Assembly (NCBI RefSeq): GCF_002775205.1
Contig: NC_036457.1
Location: 9,316,024-9,380,023 of the forward strand
Length of the DNA: 64,000 bases
Direction of reading: 5' to 3'
DNA from: Xiphophorus maculatus
Taxonomy: Eukaryota; Chordata; Actinopteri; Cyprinodontiformes; Poeciliidae
Shown one piece after another: positions 37,901 to 52,162 of the stretch (its first letter is position 1; every line of letters begins with the position of its first letter). The position numbers and the translations under genes were made by a program. Below the pieces are notes generated by a model. The model saw only the letters and a list, made by a program, of their open reading frames with translations. It did not search any database and was not told the DNA's origin.

Positions 37901-39946
37901 TGAAGTCACTATGCTCGGTCAGGCTGAGGAGGTTGTGCAGGAAAGAGTCTGTGATGACGAGCTCATTCTCATCAAGAAGTAAGAACACAATAACAGATGC
38001 ATAGCTCCTAGGTTTGGTGTAAAACAGTATTAAATAATTAAAAATGTAAATCATTTTCTACATCTGAGGTTGTTTTTAATATTGGTGGTGCATTCATTGA
38101 TAACTTGATACTAGGGGTGTACCAGTAAATCGGCCCTGATTTCCTTAATTTTGGGAGATCAGTGATCAGCCAATACTTAAATATGAAGCATACCTTGCCA
38201 AAGGTCTAAAAACCATTGCAAAATCCTCTTGCTCTGCTGTGAGAGGTTTAACTGACAGACTGGTGCACTAGGTCATGTCTGCACATTTGAAGTTAACAAT
38301 AGTCACCACACTGTTGCCAACTCAGTGACTTTCTTGCTATATTTAGCAACATTTCAGACAAAAAAAAAAAGCTGCATCAGTCAAAATTGGAATAAGCAGG
38401 TAGGGCTTTTTAAAGATCGGCCACAAAAAAAATGCAATCGGTGCACCCCTAATTGATATATGAAGTCTTCAGTGTAGAGTTGTGCTGTCATGCTACAAAG
38501 GTTTCAATCTGAACCTGTCTCAAGAATGAGTTGCATTCGGGAACTTGTCTGCTTGACAGAGAAGAGTTGCAGTTTTCAGCTGAAAGGCAGATTCTCCTTT
38601 CAGTAATTTTACTGTTTTTCATTCCTTCAGTACAAAAGCCCGTACATCGGCCTCCATCATTCTGCGTGGAGCCAATGACTTCATGTGCGACGAGATGGAG
38701 CGTTCACTGCATGATGCTCTCTGCGTGGTCAAGAGGGTCCTCGAGTCTAAGTCTGTTGTACCAGGAGGAGGCGCTGTTGAGGCTGCTCTGTCCATTTATC
38801 TGGAGAACTATGCTACCAGCATGGTGGGTTTATAAAACTACAAGCCTTCACCAGTAGGGCTTCCTTTAAACTGAATAAACAAACTTTTAAACATCTGTTG
38901 TTTTATTTCTTCAGGGTTCCAGAGAGCAGCTAGCTATTGCTGAGTTTGCAAGGTCTCTTCTCGTAATACCGAAGACTCTGGCTGTGAATGCAGCGCAGGA
39001 CTCCACCGACCTGGTGGCCAAACTGAGGGCTTTCCACAATGAGGCACAGGTCAATCCTGAGCGCAAGAATCTCAAATGGTGAGTTTATAGCCTTGTCACA
39101 GAACTGAATTCATTGAAAGCAGAGTCTTTACACAATTTGGAAAAGTATTTTAATTCAAGATTTTGTGCCACTGTTTTGTTGCCTGGAAGTTGTATCATCA
39201 TCACTCCGTTTGTCTATGTCTACTTAACCAGGTCTGCCATAAATTCGAAGTAAAGTTTTATATGTATACTTAAAAATGTCAAAATGCTCTGTGAATTCTG
39301 GAAATTGCTTATAAAAATATGTATTGTCTCTGTGACTGTAAGAATGCTCATGAGTAGAGCCACGCATTAATGTAACAAAGAACTTGGATGCAAAATTTGA
39401 GAGGGTATCATATTTTAAATGTCATGGTTGCAAATTCTTCATGACACTAATATGTTTAGCCTGTTGAATAGAGTCCCTCTACCTTTCTATGATGCCTGCA
39501 ACTGGTGCATTTTTTAGGTGTTAAGATGCTTAAGCTCACAAAAATGGTGGGGACAGAATTAAAAAAAGTCAAAATGTGGGTTAACCATTACCTGCTTCAC
39601 TTCAGTATCTACAATTATAATTTTATACTATTACACAGGTTTGCTAATAAAGAAAATCAAAGCTGTAAAATGTTTCTGTAAAATTGCACCTTTTCTATTT
39701 TGAGGCTTCATGTTAAACTTTTTGTTGTGTAGGATTGGGCTGGACTTGGTGAATGGCAAACCCAGAGACAACCGCCAGGCCGGAGTGTATGAACCCACCA
39801 TGGTCAAGACAAAAAGCCTCAAGTTTGCCACAGAGGCTGCCATCACCATCCTGCGTATCGACGACCTCATCAAACTGTTCCCAGAGCCTAAAGAGGGCGG
39901 AAAGTCCTACAGAGATGCTGTAGAATCTGGATCTCTGGACGGTTGA
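34932..39946 (+). CDS. tcp1: TCP1 / CCT-alpha: T-complex protein 1 subunit alpha, 12 exons
   Basis: Alpha subunit of the cytosolic TRiC/CCT chaperonin, a double-ring ATPase that folds actin, tubulin and many other proteins. Exons: 34932-35004, 35463-35548, 35642-35770, 36274-36371, 36454-36564, 36687-36868, 37149-37275, 37579-37754, 37855-37978, 38631-38823, 38915-39078, 39733-39946 (TGA). They join to 558 codons (human 556) with no frameshift. Visible family motifs are [20 protein letters not shown], the nucleotide-binding GDGTTS (residues 90-95), [11 protein letters not shown], the ERSLHDAL segment with the catalytic-type Asp, and [12 protein letters not shown]. The start [18 protein letters not shown] aligns with the human N-terminus. 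Introns 6 and 7 carry snoRNA-like folds and intron 9 a hAT-like insertion. The poly(A) signal is at 40125-40130. Confidence 0.97.
35828..35900 (+). repeat. retroposon 3'-tail-like fragment with ATTCT repeats
   Basis: TTTCCCTGCTGGGATGAATAAAGTA followed by degenerate TTCTATTCTATAT units (split here only by description). Sequence of the form 'ccctgctgggatnaataaagta' plus short tandem repeats is a widespread teleost LINE/SINE tail. It lies in tcp1 intron 3. Confidence 0.5.
36922..37053 (+). ncRNA. candidate H/ACA snoRNA, copy 1 (tcp1 intron 6)
   Basis: A 132-nt two-hairpin fold starting 53 nt after the donor. The 5' hairpin has basal stem TTCCA (36922-36926) with TGGGA (36974-36978), apical stem CTGC (36937-36940) with GCAG (36961-36964), and between them a pocket whose 3' strand is TGATACGCG (36965-36973). 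An H-box-like AAAGTA lies at 36980-36985. The 3' hairpin has CTGG (36988-36991) with CCAG (37044-37047) and CACAGT (37010-37015) with ACTGTG (37025-37030). ATA, an accepted ACA-box variant, follows at 37048-37050, three nt from the proposed end. Mammalian TCP1 introns host H/ACA snoRNAs SNORA20 and SNORA29. The fold was drawn by eye; ends are approximate. Confidence 0.6.
37324..37457 (+). ncRNA. candidate H/ACA snoRNA, copy 2 (tcp1 intron 7)
   Basis: A 134-nt fold starting 48 nt after the donor. The 5' hairpin has TCCCA (37324-37328) with TGGGA (37377-37381), CTGT (37339-37342) with ACAG (37364-37367), and a perfect GCACTA/TAGTGC tip. The H box AGAAAA is at 37381-37386. The 3' hairpin has CAGC (37393-37396) with GCTG (37447-37450) and a perfect 7-bp tip GCAGCTT/AAGCTGC. 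The ACA box is at 37452-37454, three nt before the end. Positions 37365-37385 are identical over 21 nt to 36962-36982 of copy 1. Pocket strands TTTAAT and ATACGC are complementary to the 18S rRNA segment GCGUAU-AUUAAA, which includes the human U649/U651 pseudouridine sites. As I recall, SNORA20 guides U651. Confidence 0.7.
38112..38451. mobile_element. non-autonomous hAT-like element in tcp1 intron 9
   Basis: A 340-bp insert with terminal inverted repeats TAGGGGTGTACC and GGTGCACCCCTA (11 of 12 matching). TTGATA is duplicated outside each end (38105-38110 and 38453-38458), within an imperfect 8-bp flank. There is no transposase ORF. The TAGGGGTGCACC-type ends are typical of fish hAT elements. 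It is intronic and does not disturb splice sites. Confidence 0.7.
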
Positions 39947-40150
39947 AATATTTACTCGTCTCCGTTGGTTCAACATCTGTATTTATAAATTACTGAGCTC
40001 TTCATGGCTGCTGCTCTAGTGTATGCCATGCATTTTGCCTCTTTATATTTCTCCCACTCCCATCATCTTTGGAATTTATGCTTCCAAAGGAACTGTTAGT
40101 GACTGTTTTGGTTTTGGACACACAAATAAAGCTTCAGTGGCTGTAAATGA
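39947..40150 (+). other. tcp1: tcp1 3' UTR
   Basis: About 200 nt after the TGA stop at 39944-39946, ending shortly after the AATAAA at 40125-40130. It runs into the 3' end of acat2 on the other strand. Confidence 0.7.
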
Positions 40151-40159
40151 CTCTTTATT
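40125..40159. terminator. opposed poly(A) signals of tcp1 (+) and acat2 (-)
   Basis: Plus-strand AATAAA at 40125-40130 serves tcp1. Minus-strand AATAAA (read as TTTATT at 40154-40159) would serve acat2. Cleavage 10-30 nt past each hexamer would make the two transcripts abut or overlap by a few tens of bases. Confidence 0.65.
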
Positions 40160-40720
40160 CATTATTATCAGCACGTACCTATTTGCATTACAGTAAATTA
40201 AGTCTACAGGAAGCACCAGATTAGAGAAGGCAGCTAATTATTGGCACTGACATGTTTTATCTGCACAACTTTGAGGAAAGATGTTCATCCTACAAGCTGA
40301 TATTGGAATGTTGAGAAATGTAAACCTTTCTAATGAAGACTTAAATCATTGCAGCAAAATTAAAAACATCCTTACAAGACAGTGTTTGTTTAAAAGCTGT
40401 ACTCCAAGTAACAACTTGAGCTTCACCGTTTGGAATTTGTTTCTGGAGCCTAATGAAGCTGACTAGTCTTAACAGCTGTAATCTGCACAGGTTTAAGAAA
40501 CCTTTACTTTCCAGTTCAGACTAAATATTTTAATCACTAAGTCAAACACCAAAAGCTGAGAAATTCAAATTCACAGTGATAATGGCTTTTTATAGGAGAG
40601 GGGGTAAGACCACCACATTACAGCATGTTTTACATCACCCAACAATGTAAACAGATTTTATAATCCCTTAATTAGCTAAAAATAAATCAAGTGCAATCTA
40701 AGCTTTAAGAGGTTTGTACC

Positions 40721-43850
<3,130 letters not shown>

Positions 43851-44300
43851 CCTGAAAGGCGCTGGTTTGAAGCTGAAGTCTTCTTTCTATTCCTGCCTGT
43901 CCACTGACACGGCTCTGTTGACACTGCATAGACGCACAAATGTACAAATGGAACTCATAGAGAACACAGCGCCACTGTGTGCTTGGGAGGATGAGCACAA
44001 AAGGGGTGCATAAGGAAGAATTAATATGGAGATACAACATTTCCACTAATTTGCCAATAAATATTTAATAATATTACTTAAACGTATCATCAACTGATCA
44101 AATACAAGAGATGGACAACTTGTTAAAAAACAAAATAGCTTGTCAATATAAATATCTATTATAAAAATATATTTATATTTGTATGTATTTCACTAATTAT
44201 TCTAGGTTACATTTTACAACAGGAATATTTATCTGCCAGCTTTGAGCAGGATTGGTGGGCGTGGCTACAACCACTCTTGTTAATAGGATTGGTCTAAAAC
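43851..44300 (-). promoter_or_regulatory. acat2: acat2 5' flank and promoter
   Basis: Sequence upstream of the acat2 start codon. About 400 bp away are two ATTGG words (CCAAT boxes for the minus strand: 44251-44255 and 44288-44292) and a KLF/Sp-type GGGCGTGGC at 44257-44265. I saw no convincing sterol-response element, although ACAT2 is sterol-regulated in mammals. Confidence 0.45.
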
Positions 44301-45284
44301 TGAGCTTGTCTGCAGAGGTTAATCAATCGTTATGATGTAATAGCCACAGTGACAGTTTATTTTATGGTGCCCCACAGCACAAGAACCGTGAAATAATTAA
44401 ACACAAATAATGTGTCTTTGACGTAATCATGCACTTAAACTGAAATACATAATTAAACATTTAGTAAATCTGCTACCAAATTCTCTATCAAAATAATATA
44501 CCAAAATAAGATCTGTACTATAATGCCCTATCTTCTAAGTGTTTATGCAAATCTTGATTAATACAAGTCTTAAACTATTTTTTATGATTCTTTTAATACT
44601 GAAAATGTAAAATAAATATAGATTATTTTTGCACATCAATTAGTTCAATGTTTGGACTTCCTTTTCCCAACACATCAAATTAAGCTTTCCCAAAATTGGA
44701 GCTTTTATACTAAGTTCCTGATTTTTATTAATAATTGGTTTCACTCTATAGTATTAAAAATCTTTATTTGTATTTGGTCAGTACATTAAAAGGGCTGAAG
44801 AATAATATGGACATCGCATATGAACTACTAACATTTTAACAGAATTGTCAAAACTGATTTTTTTGCCAATGAAAATAAAAACTATTCTAAAACAAAAAAA
44901 GAAGAAAACCCACAGGCCAACATCTAAAAATTACCTCCTTGAATATTGTGAACCTAATGAAATTTTTAGTGATGTTACTGACTTGACACATTACAACACC
45001 AGACGGCCTGATTTCAGTGTCAATAGCTTAAACAGCATAGCCGTGCTCAAATAAACAGAGTGAAAGGTACTAGTTTTAAATCATACATTCACGCAATTCA
45101 AATCTAACATCAATCCTGTTTATATCCCCATTAAGCAACACAAATGTGACAAAGGCATCACAACAGGCAAAGGGACAAGGGTGAAAACAAAACTTCTTGG
45201 ACAACGGTGCTGTGTTACAGACTATGTATTTGCTGCCTTGTTTTTTATACTGTATAAAAAAAAATACAGAACACATTAAGTACA
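44301..45284 (-). other. wtap 3' UTR and wtap-acat2 intergenic spacer
   Basis: AT-rich, without coding content. The wtap 3' UTR runs down from 45284. The first clear minus-strand AATAAA is at 44763-44768 (TTTATT on the plus strand), so a 3' UTR of about 0.5 kb is likely. The rest is spacer. Confidence 0.5.
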
Positions 45285-48200
45285 TTACAAAACCGCGCCA
45301 TCACTTGTGTTGGAGTCCAGGCCGTTCTGGGCATGACGTGACCCTGCAGTCCTGGCGCCCTTGGTCACCAGGGCAGCCTTGTCCTCGTTGGGATCGGTGG
45401 TGGAGTCTGTGTCATTCGAGTGTTGAGTCAATGATGTCTCGCTGCCTGTGGGAGAGTCCACACTCTCATACCCCGCACTCAGCTGGCTTCTGAAACCGGC
45501 AGGTCCTCCAACTCTACCGGATGCAGTCTGACTTCCTGGCGCCTCCTCTGAGTGGTTGGGGAGTTTGGTCTCGGTGTCACCGGGGCTGGAAACCACAGGG
45601 GACATTGGAAAGTCTTCTTCGGCGCTGCTGACCTCTCTGTACAGGCTAGGCGTGGTGGTCTCACTCCTTTGGGATGAGTTGCTATTGCTTGGACCATTGG
45701 AGACCCTTCCGTAGTCTTTTCCTCCTTGTTCGGTTGGAGCATTGGCCTGTTCTGGCTGAGTGGAGGGTTCGGCAGATGAGCTGGAGGCAGAGGGTGAAGT
45801 CCTACTGGGGCCTGCTCCAGCTGAAGCGCCCTGAGACTGAGTGAGCTGCTGACGGGATTCTTTCAACTGTTGCTGTAGGACAAGGATGGTACTCTGCATC
45901 CCTTCCACCTCTTCGTCTAGCTGGATAATAAAGTCATTTAGCTCTGGAAGTGATGATATAAAAACAGAAAGGACATTTTAAAATTTGCTTGAAATATGGT
46001 ACAGAGGGGAAAAAAGAAGTTTGCTCATACCGTCTTGACTGCTTTTGAGTTCTTCGCTGTACTTCTTCTGCAGGGCCAGCTCAGCCTCTAGCTGCGCGAT
46101 GCGTCCCTGGGATAGCTGCCTACCCAACTCCTGGTTTTCCTGAATCAGCATCCGACATTTGGCCATCAGTTTCTTCCCTGTTTGGCTGCAAGGGAAACAA
46201 GTCTCACATCACACAGTGAACAAGGAGACAAATGCAAAAGGCAGGCAGACACTGATGATCTGTTCCCACTGCCTGTATCAGCCAATCACCGCCCCACAAC
46301 CCTAATAGAAAGTCTCCACATGACCAATCAGACCTAGCCTCAACATGAATAGCAACTTTTTGAAAGGGTTTGTTGAATACAAATATATGCAAACCATTTA
46401 AACTCGTCTGAACCAATGTAGTCAGTATGAATAAAGAAACTTCCTTACCCCAATGCTTTAAAAATTCAAACATTTTGACAAGTAAACTATTTCAATGATG
46501 TTTCAGTCTACCTCAACTTACCACAATGCGCATGGATGAAAGATGAACATTGTACAAGGCAAAATCACAGTGGCTTTTAAATTTTTTACCCTTCCACCAT
46601 TACTGTGTCTAAGTATTGGGAGTAATTTGAGCAATGTCACAGAACATTACATCCACAAAAACACCAAGAAATGCTTCAATCTAAGAAAATCAGTACCAAA
46701 CTTAATGTGCACAATAAATGATGCACAGATTCTGTGAAGTATTCCCTTTAAAGACAAAACAATGAAAATGTTAACAGCAAAATCAACCAGCTTAGGATGC
46801 CGTTTGTTCAAGTTTTCAACAGAAGAAAAGAGAAAAATATATTATAGTTGCAATTATCAAGACTATTTATTTTAAAACTGACTAGTATAGAAGGCAATAG
46901 TGATTGTTGAAATTGTATTACTGCAAATGCTTTAACACATATATGCCTATGGTACTGTCCCCATGAGTTAACATATAATAAAGACAGCAGCAATTGTATC
47001 CAACGATAATCATTAAGATTAAACTGAATTACCAAAACCTTGTTATTGTCATCACTGTACTATATATCAATGACTTGATTGCATTAACAATTTTGGTCTT
47101 ATTTTTTCCCCAAAAAATGTTCTTTAAGTTACTAAAAAATAAAAATGCCAACTTTAACCCAAAGCCACATGATATCAGCAAAACAAGAACATGCAATATC
47201 ATTCCTAAATATTGATACCGACTTGGAGTAACCCACATTTCTTTTTCCATCATGTTGACCACCACTACCCCTGAGTTGTGGCATTTAAGTGACTAAAATC
47301 GTCATCATGTGTGGGCATACAGACGGTGAAAGTCCAGCCCATTGAGTTTGAATGCTTAACACCTAGAACAAATGACCCTAACATGGAATCAAAATAGTTC
47401 TAGGAAATTGCACATAAGCCGCTATGCTAATTGTAATCGAAAAAAAACTGAAGGTCTACTTTATGTCTGGCTTTATAGTAAAGTGAATGTAATACTTTTT
47501 AAAAGATAAAAAGAGTATGAGAGCTTCACAAGTTAAATGTCTGAGTCACATATTTGGGAAACTTAATTTCTAAGCTGTGGAAGAAATTATTTGGTCAATC
47601 ACAAAAACACACAATACAAAACAATATATCCTCATCAACTGATAACATGAAAATCTGCAGAACATTTGCACTCACAGTTTGACAACAGGAGCGCACCTAC
47701 AGCAGTGTGTTTCTGTAATGAATTTCAACTGTTCTGCAAACTTTTACACAAGTGTAAAAGATGAGGACCAATCGTGCCTCTTGGTTTCAACACACACTGC
47801 TGTAAGTGTTTGCTTTAAGAGAAACGAGAGATCAAATTAAATGGCAAGGAAAAGAAACAATTTACAAAATAAAACATTTAAATACACTCTACCGTGTGGA
47901 GGCCCATGTTCAAAGGCATGGGCGAAAGGACCCTCATGCCTGAACCATAGTCCCTTTGTGGATGAGGATCTGTCTCCGCTCACAGTCTTATATCAGTTCT
48001 AATGTCTCTTCCCCCAAAAGTCTTACTTTTAATCCTAGTAACTTTCCTCTTATGAATGAAATGTGTCTAGACTGTCCAGAAGTCTTTACAATTCACAGAA
48101 AGACTAGCAGGTAATTGTGTGATGTGATCCACTGTTAAATGTCTTTACAAAAGCAAGTATGGAAGCTTTCTTTGAAATGTTCAATTGATGTTTTAGGCTA

Positions 48201-50474
48201 GGGATGCTCCCCGCCTGACACGACCTCCCCCATAAGCCCTTTATTTTATGTGTGAACTGTCTGGTTTGAGCTGAGGGGTTGGGAAGGGGTCATCCGGTGC
48301 GGGCAGTGAGCGACCACCTCTTCGGAACAGTCCGGACTCCTTCAGGCCCTCGGACGGTGAGGGGCGGGAGCTGAAACACAATTGTCACCTGACCATACTG
48401 TCTTTTCTCTTTAGATTATGTGATATGTAGCTGCCACAGTACAAGAGAACAAAAGCAGTTTTGTTTTTGCAGTGACTGGCTTTCTGTAAAGTCTGAGTCT
48501 TGTGACCAGTACAGCATTTTGTCAGCCTTCCGCCCCACCATTGTTCCTGCATGCCTGCAGTGAGAGTGAGGGTGGGGGGCGTGAGGAAGTCTTGACTTTT
48601 TGTTTGAAGGGGGGAGTTATTTTGATTGTCTTTACCTATCAGGTGTAAATTTCCAGGCACTCAGTTCATTTTGGGCCTGCTCCAGTTTGTCTTTAGTCTG
48701 TTCCAGTTCAGCCTTCATTTTGAGGAAAAACAAGTTGATGGCTGGATCCACCATGGACGACCGCAGCTGGGCCACACTCGGCTGCTGGACTTGCTTGAGG
48801 TACTGAATCTGGGTCTGCAGAATGCGACAAATGCAACTTAGTCACTGGTATAGGAGTACAACCAACTTCACTCATTTCATTTGCCAACCGCTCTCTACTA
48901 CAAAACTGACATTAAAAATTTGGATTTGGAAAGCATACAATTATGACACTCATGAATGTTTGTTTTGTTAAAATGTTCCAACCCTCCTTATGCACTTTAG
49001 CACCACATCCACTACAAAATTTATGAGGTGTAGACATTAAGGCCGATGACATCACATCCAACCGGCCAAATATATTACTGTTATGGGATGCATTAATGTA
49101 TTGCAATCCACGTATAACAGTCAACACAATATTCCATCCAAACATTTATTTGTAAGTGGGAAAATTGCACAAGCGGATATTCAAATTTAAGAAACTGTGA
49201 ATCTGTAACAAAAATAATCTTGCAGCATAAACATGTGTTGTTGCTTTTTTTTACCAGTTTTGAGCACCACTTGGATGACAAAATTCAGATTATCAAGGTA
49301 AGTAATTCTGCATACCAATTCTTTTAAAAGAAAATCCACCTAATAGCCCATTTTACAGCACTTTGCTCATTCATCATTTGCAAGAATCACTAATTTTCCA
49401 CCACTCTTAGATTTCCATGGATGAGTGTTATGCATTCAATCAGTAAAAGCCTTGTAAAATACGGTAATGCATTAATAATTAAACATAAAAAAGGAATTGT
49501 ACGATTCCTTGAGAACCGTTTGTTAAAAAACAGAACAAAAATGTATCTGTCCAGAGTGAAAAAAAACATGACAGCCAGCACTGCAAATGTTTGCACTCAT
49601 ATTATTAATGGTCAATATGATCAATATTTAAAATTTCCAAAGTCATGAGAAAAATACCTAAGGCTTTTCTCAACCACCAGTTGTCAAAATCAATCTGATA
49701 TTGCATAAATTTGTTTTCTGAAAGGGGTTATATGTTGTTAACATTTCACATTATTTGAATTACTAATGAAAATGCATCAGCATTGATACAGCCATCATCT
49801 GAATGCCAAAACAGGAGAGTTCCAGGCATTCCAGTATAAAATTAAGTTCTATTTTCTGAATAAAAAAACATATTAAATACAAAATAGAATAATGTTAAAC
49901 TGATACATACTGTGCACTCTTGCATTTCCTGCTCCTTGGTGGCAAGTCGCATCACTAAGATGTTCTCCCTTCGTGCAGACTCCTGCTGCTGCTGCTTGAG
50001 CTTTTCCTCAGACTCCTTCAGTCCTGGCACATCATTGGCTACGGTGTGGAAAACAAATGCATCATCAGGTTGAATTTCACTGCTAAAAATACTAATGTAA
50101 TAATGAGCTAACATCAAATGTACTTACAACAGAGCTCTGCATATTTTGTTTCAAGGACCTGGACATATGCATCGTGTTGCTTCCACCTGTAAAACACAAA
50201 GAATTTTTAAGTTGTTATTAGAATACTTAAAAGAAATTAATTTAGATATCATCTTGCACATAAAACAGAGAGGGTGTTTACCTTGTACATAGCTCTTCTC
50301 TGGTCAAGGTTTTCATGTCAGACTCACTCAGGCGAACCTGTTAGAAGAGAAAAACAGCGACTGGTCAAATAATTCCGTTACCATTTTAGAAATAAATGGC
50401 TCTACAAACAATTTATCTTAACAGACCAGCGGGACAGGACTAACCTTTTTCGGAAGAGGCTCTTCGTTGGTCAT
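45285..50474 (-). CDS. wtap: WTAP: pre-mRNA splicing regulator and m6A methyltransferase scaffold, 7 coding exons
   Basis: A nuclear-speckle protein that recruits METTL3-METTL14 and bridges to the VIRMA/ZC3H13/HAKAI module for m6A deposition. Coding exons in transcript order: 50474-50445, 50337-50282, 50186-50128, 50038-49911, 48814-48636, 46185-46031, 45943-45285 (TAA), giving 421 aa (human 396). The N-terminus MTNEEPLPKKVRLSES carries the basic nuclear signal. A long coiled coil follows (SEEKLKQQQQESARRENILV; SVAQLRSSMVDPAINLFFLK; LEQTKDKLEQAQNELSAW; GRIAQLEAELALQKKYSEEL; DFIIQLDEEVEGMQST). The Ser/Thr-rich tail keeps SAGYESVDSPTGSE and HAQNGLDS. Extra length lies in the low-complexity tail. 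The ATG is six bases into its exon after CTAG, so an untranslated first exon exists. Confidence 0.96.
47698..47804. repeat. 13-bp inverted repeat with nested hairpin
   Basis: TACAGCAGTGTGT (47698-47710) pairs perfectly with ACACACTGCTGTA (47792-47804). Between them sits CTTTTACAC-AA-GTGTAAAAG (47741-47760). It could be a degraded foldback element, but no target duplication was recognised. Confidence 0.75.
48241..48370 (-). CDS. wtap: candidate alternative last exon of wtap (short isoform, 193 aa)
   Basis: On the minus strand TTTCAG precedes 48370. Exon 6 ends in phase 2 with AG, and joining it to C at 48370 gives Ser. A further 42 codons (SRPSPSEGLKESGLFRRGGR, then SLPAPDDPFPTPQLKPDSSH) run to a TAA at 48243-48241. 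That stop overlaps an AATAAA hexamer (48240-48245). The block is much richer in GC than the surrounding intron. It would give a 193-aa WTAP with the coiled coil but without the Ser-rich tail. The alternative is that it is conserved 3' UTR of a read-through short isoform. Confidence 0.4.
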
Positions 50475-51030
50475 TGTGAGCTAGCAGCAAAGAAATAAGA
50501 AAACCGATCAGCAACCGAAGCTTTAGGTCAGTACATCATATTTTCAGTTACCAAGGGCTGAATGTGGCAACACAATAAAAATGTGCCATGTTTGAATACA
50601 AAGACATAGAATACATAGTGAAATATAATGAGTGTGTGATGGAGGATAGATACTGCAGCGCCGTTCACCTATTCGCCACTAAAAGTTACCATAACCAGCT
50701 ACTAATCGCTGTCGAGCCAAATGTTCGGTAGTGTGGCAGCAGCCAACAGTTAACAGCGACACAGCGTGTAGAAGCTAACCAAGGTTAACTACTGTTTGCT
50801 AATGACATTTACCAACCTGCTAAACATTAAAAACATTTAAAACACCGCTGATGTAACGCTACGGTGTTTTTAACGGTCACTTATGTTACGTTCAATTCTT
50901 GGCTCCGGTTCGACTCCTTGTTATCACAAAATGGCGCTGAAGGAAATGACTCCCTCCCTTACGCTCCTTTTCCTGAAACTAGCGGGCTCTTGGCTGCGGT
51001 TACCAGGCCTAACGCCATCAAAGCACTCAC

Positions 51031-51200
51031 CGGGTCGGTTCCTTTCGGTGTTTCCGGAAACACTCGGCTTTAATAATTCCTTGCAGGTCCAAATGTAAGA
51101 GATACGTTAAGTTTCGCAAAGGAAATTTGCAAGTTTCAGTCACGCTTCGGTGTCCGGACTCTCATCTTCCTCACCGAGGACAGAACAGAATGGCTCTGAA
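51031..51200 (-). other. wtap: probable untranslated exon 1 of wtap
   Basis: On the minus strand a strong donor, CCCG|GTGAGTGC, ends an exon at 51031. The coding exon's acceptor (CTAG before 50480) needs such a partner. The 5' boundary (start site) is unknown and the upper coordinate is a guess. Confidence 0.45.
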
Positions 51201-52050
51201 CGAGCTGCGGTTGTATTGCACTCAGGCTGCTGCGGAGCAATGTCAAAGAGGGATCACAAAGGAAGAGATAACACTCCTACTTTTTTTGTTTAAAATGTTA
51301 TAACTGCAGAAAAATTTACTTTTTAATTTTTTTTTTCCTTTCACGTTGTCAATACATTAAAATGTTAGCAATCTTCGACCCCGAAAAACAAAAATGTTTT
51401 ATGAATTTTATTTAGATATAATTTATATATAAATACAAATGTGAGCATAATACAAGGTATTTTCAGAATAGCTTGTTAGGCTAAGACTGAAACATACATG
51501 CGGACATATTTTTTACCATATATTTGTAACCAATTTATACTCATTCTAGACTGGTTTAAGGAACATGGCAACTTTTTCCCAAAAGAAAATCTTTTATAAT
51601 TAACTCAAATATTCAAGAGCGAGTTCTCATCACTGTGTAGACGATCTCCGATATTACTTGTGACGTAGGAACGGATAGTTCCATTTCACACTGTGGGTTC
51701 CACGTTTTCATTTTTATTTTATTTATCTTTTATTTGTTTACTATACTGTTTTCGCTAGGGTATAGCATTCCATAATATAATAATGACAAATAATAAATGC
51801 CTAAGTTTAAAACAGTTATTAAAATCTCCAAGTTGCTCTCACGGGATCACAGTGCATTCTAATCAAGGCCATATGAATTAAATGCGAGTTATTTCAGGCG
51901 ATAAACATGGGAATTGTCAGAGTTTTTTTATTCTAAAAAAATCTCAATTCTACCGTGGAGTTCGTTGTGCTTCTTTATTATGGTATTCGCCGTCCCCACG
52001 CAAGCTTATATAAGTCCTACGCACCTCACGAACCCCCACATCTGCTGATA
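51201..52050. promoter_or_regulatory. divergent wtap/sod2 promoter interval
   Basis: About 0.8-1 kb separates wtap exon 1 (-) from sod2 exon 1 (+). A TATA box (TATATAA, 52007-52013) lies 30-40 bp ahead of the presumed sod2 start site. A YY1-like AAAATGGCGCTG (about 50929) and a TTTCCGGAAA palindrome (about 51051) lie on the wtap side. No NF-kB site was convincingly seen. Confidence 0.5.
52007..52013 (+). promoter_or_regulatory. sod2: sod2 TATA box
   Basis: TATATAA in CTTATATAAGTCC, followed by the presumed 5' UTR and the sod2 ATG at 52163. This is unlike mammalian SOD2, whose promoter is described as GC-rich and TATA-less. Confidence 0.5.
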
Positions 52051-52162
52051 ATAGTACCGTCTCTTCGGCTGTCAACTTGAAGCTGCACCTTTCAAGGGCA
52101 GTTTCAATTACTTATTGGACTGCTCACGAGTTGCTGTAATCTTGCACAGAGTTATAGGAAAC

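Larger units (their letters stand above)
46186..48635 (-). other. wtap: wtap intron 6 (2.45 kb)
   Basis: The largest wtap intron. It contains the candidate alternative last exon (48241-48370) immediately downstream of exon 6 and, further in, an inverted repeat (47698-47804). The remainder is AT-rich. Confidence 0.8.
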
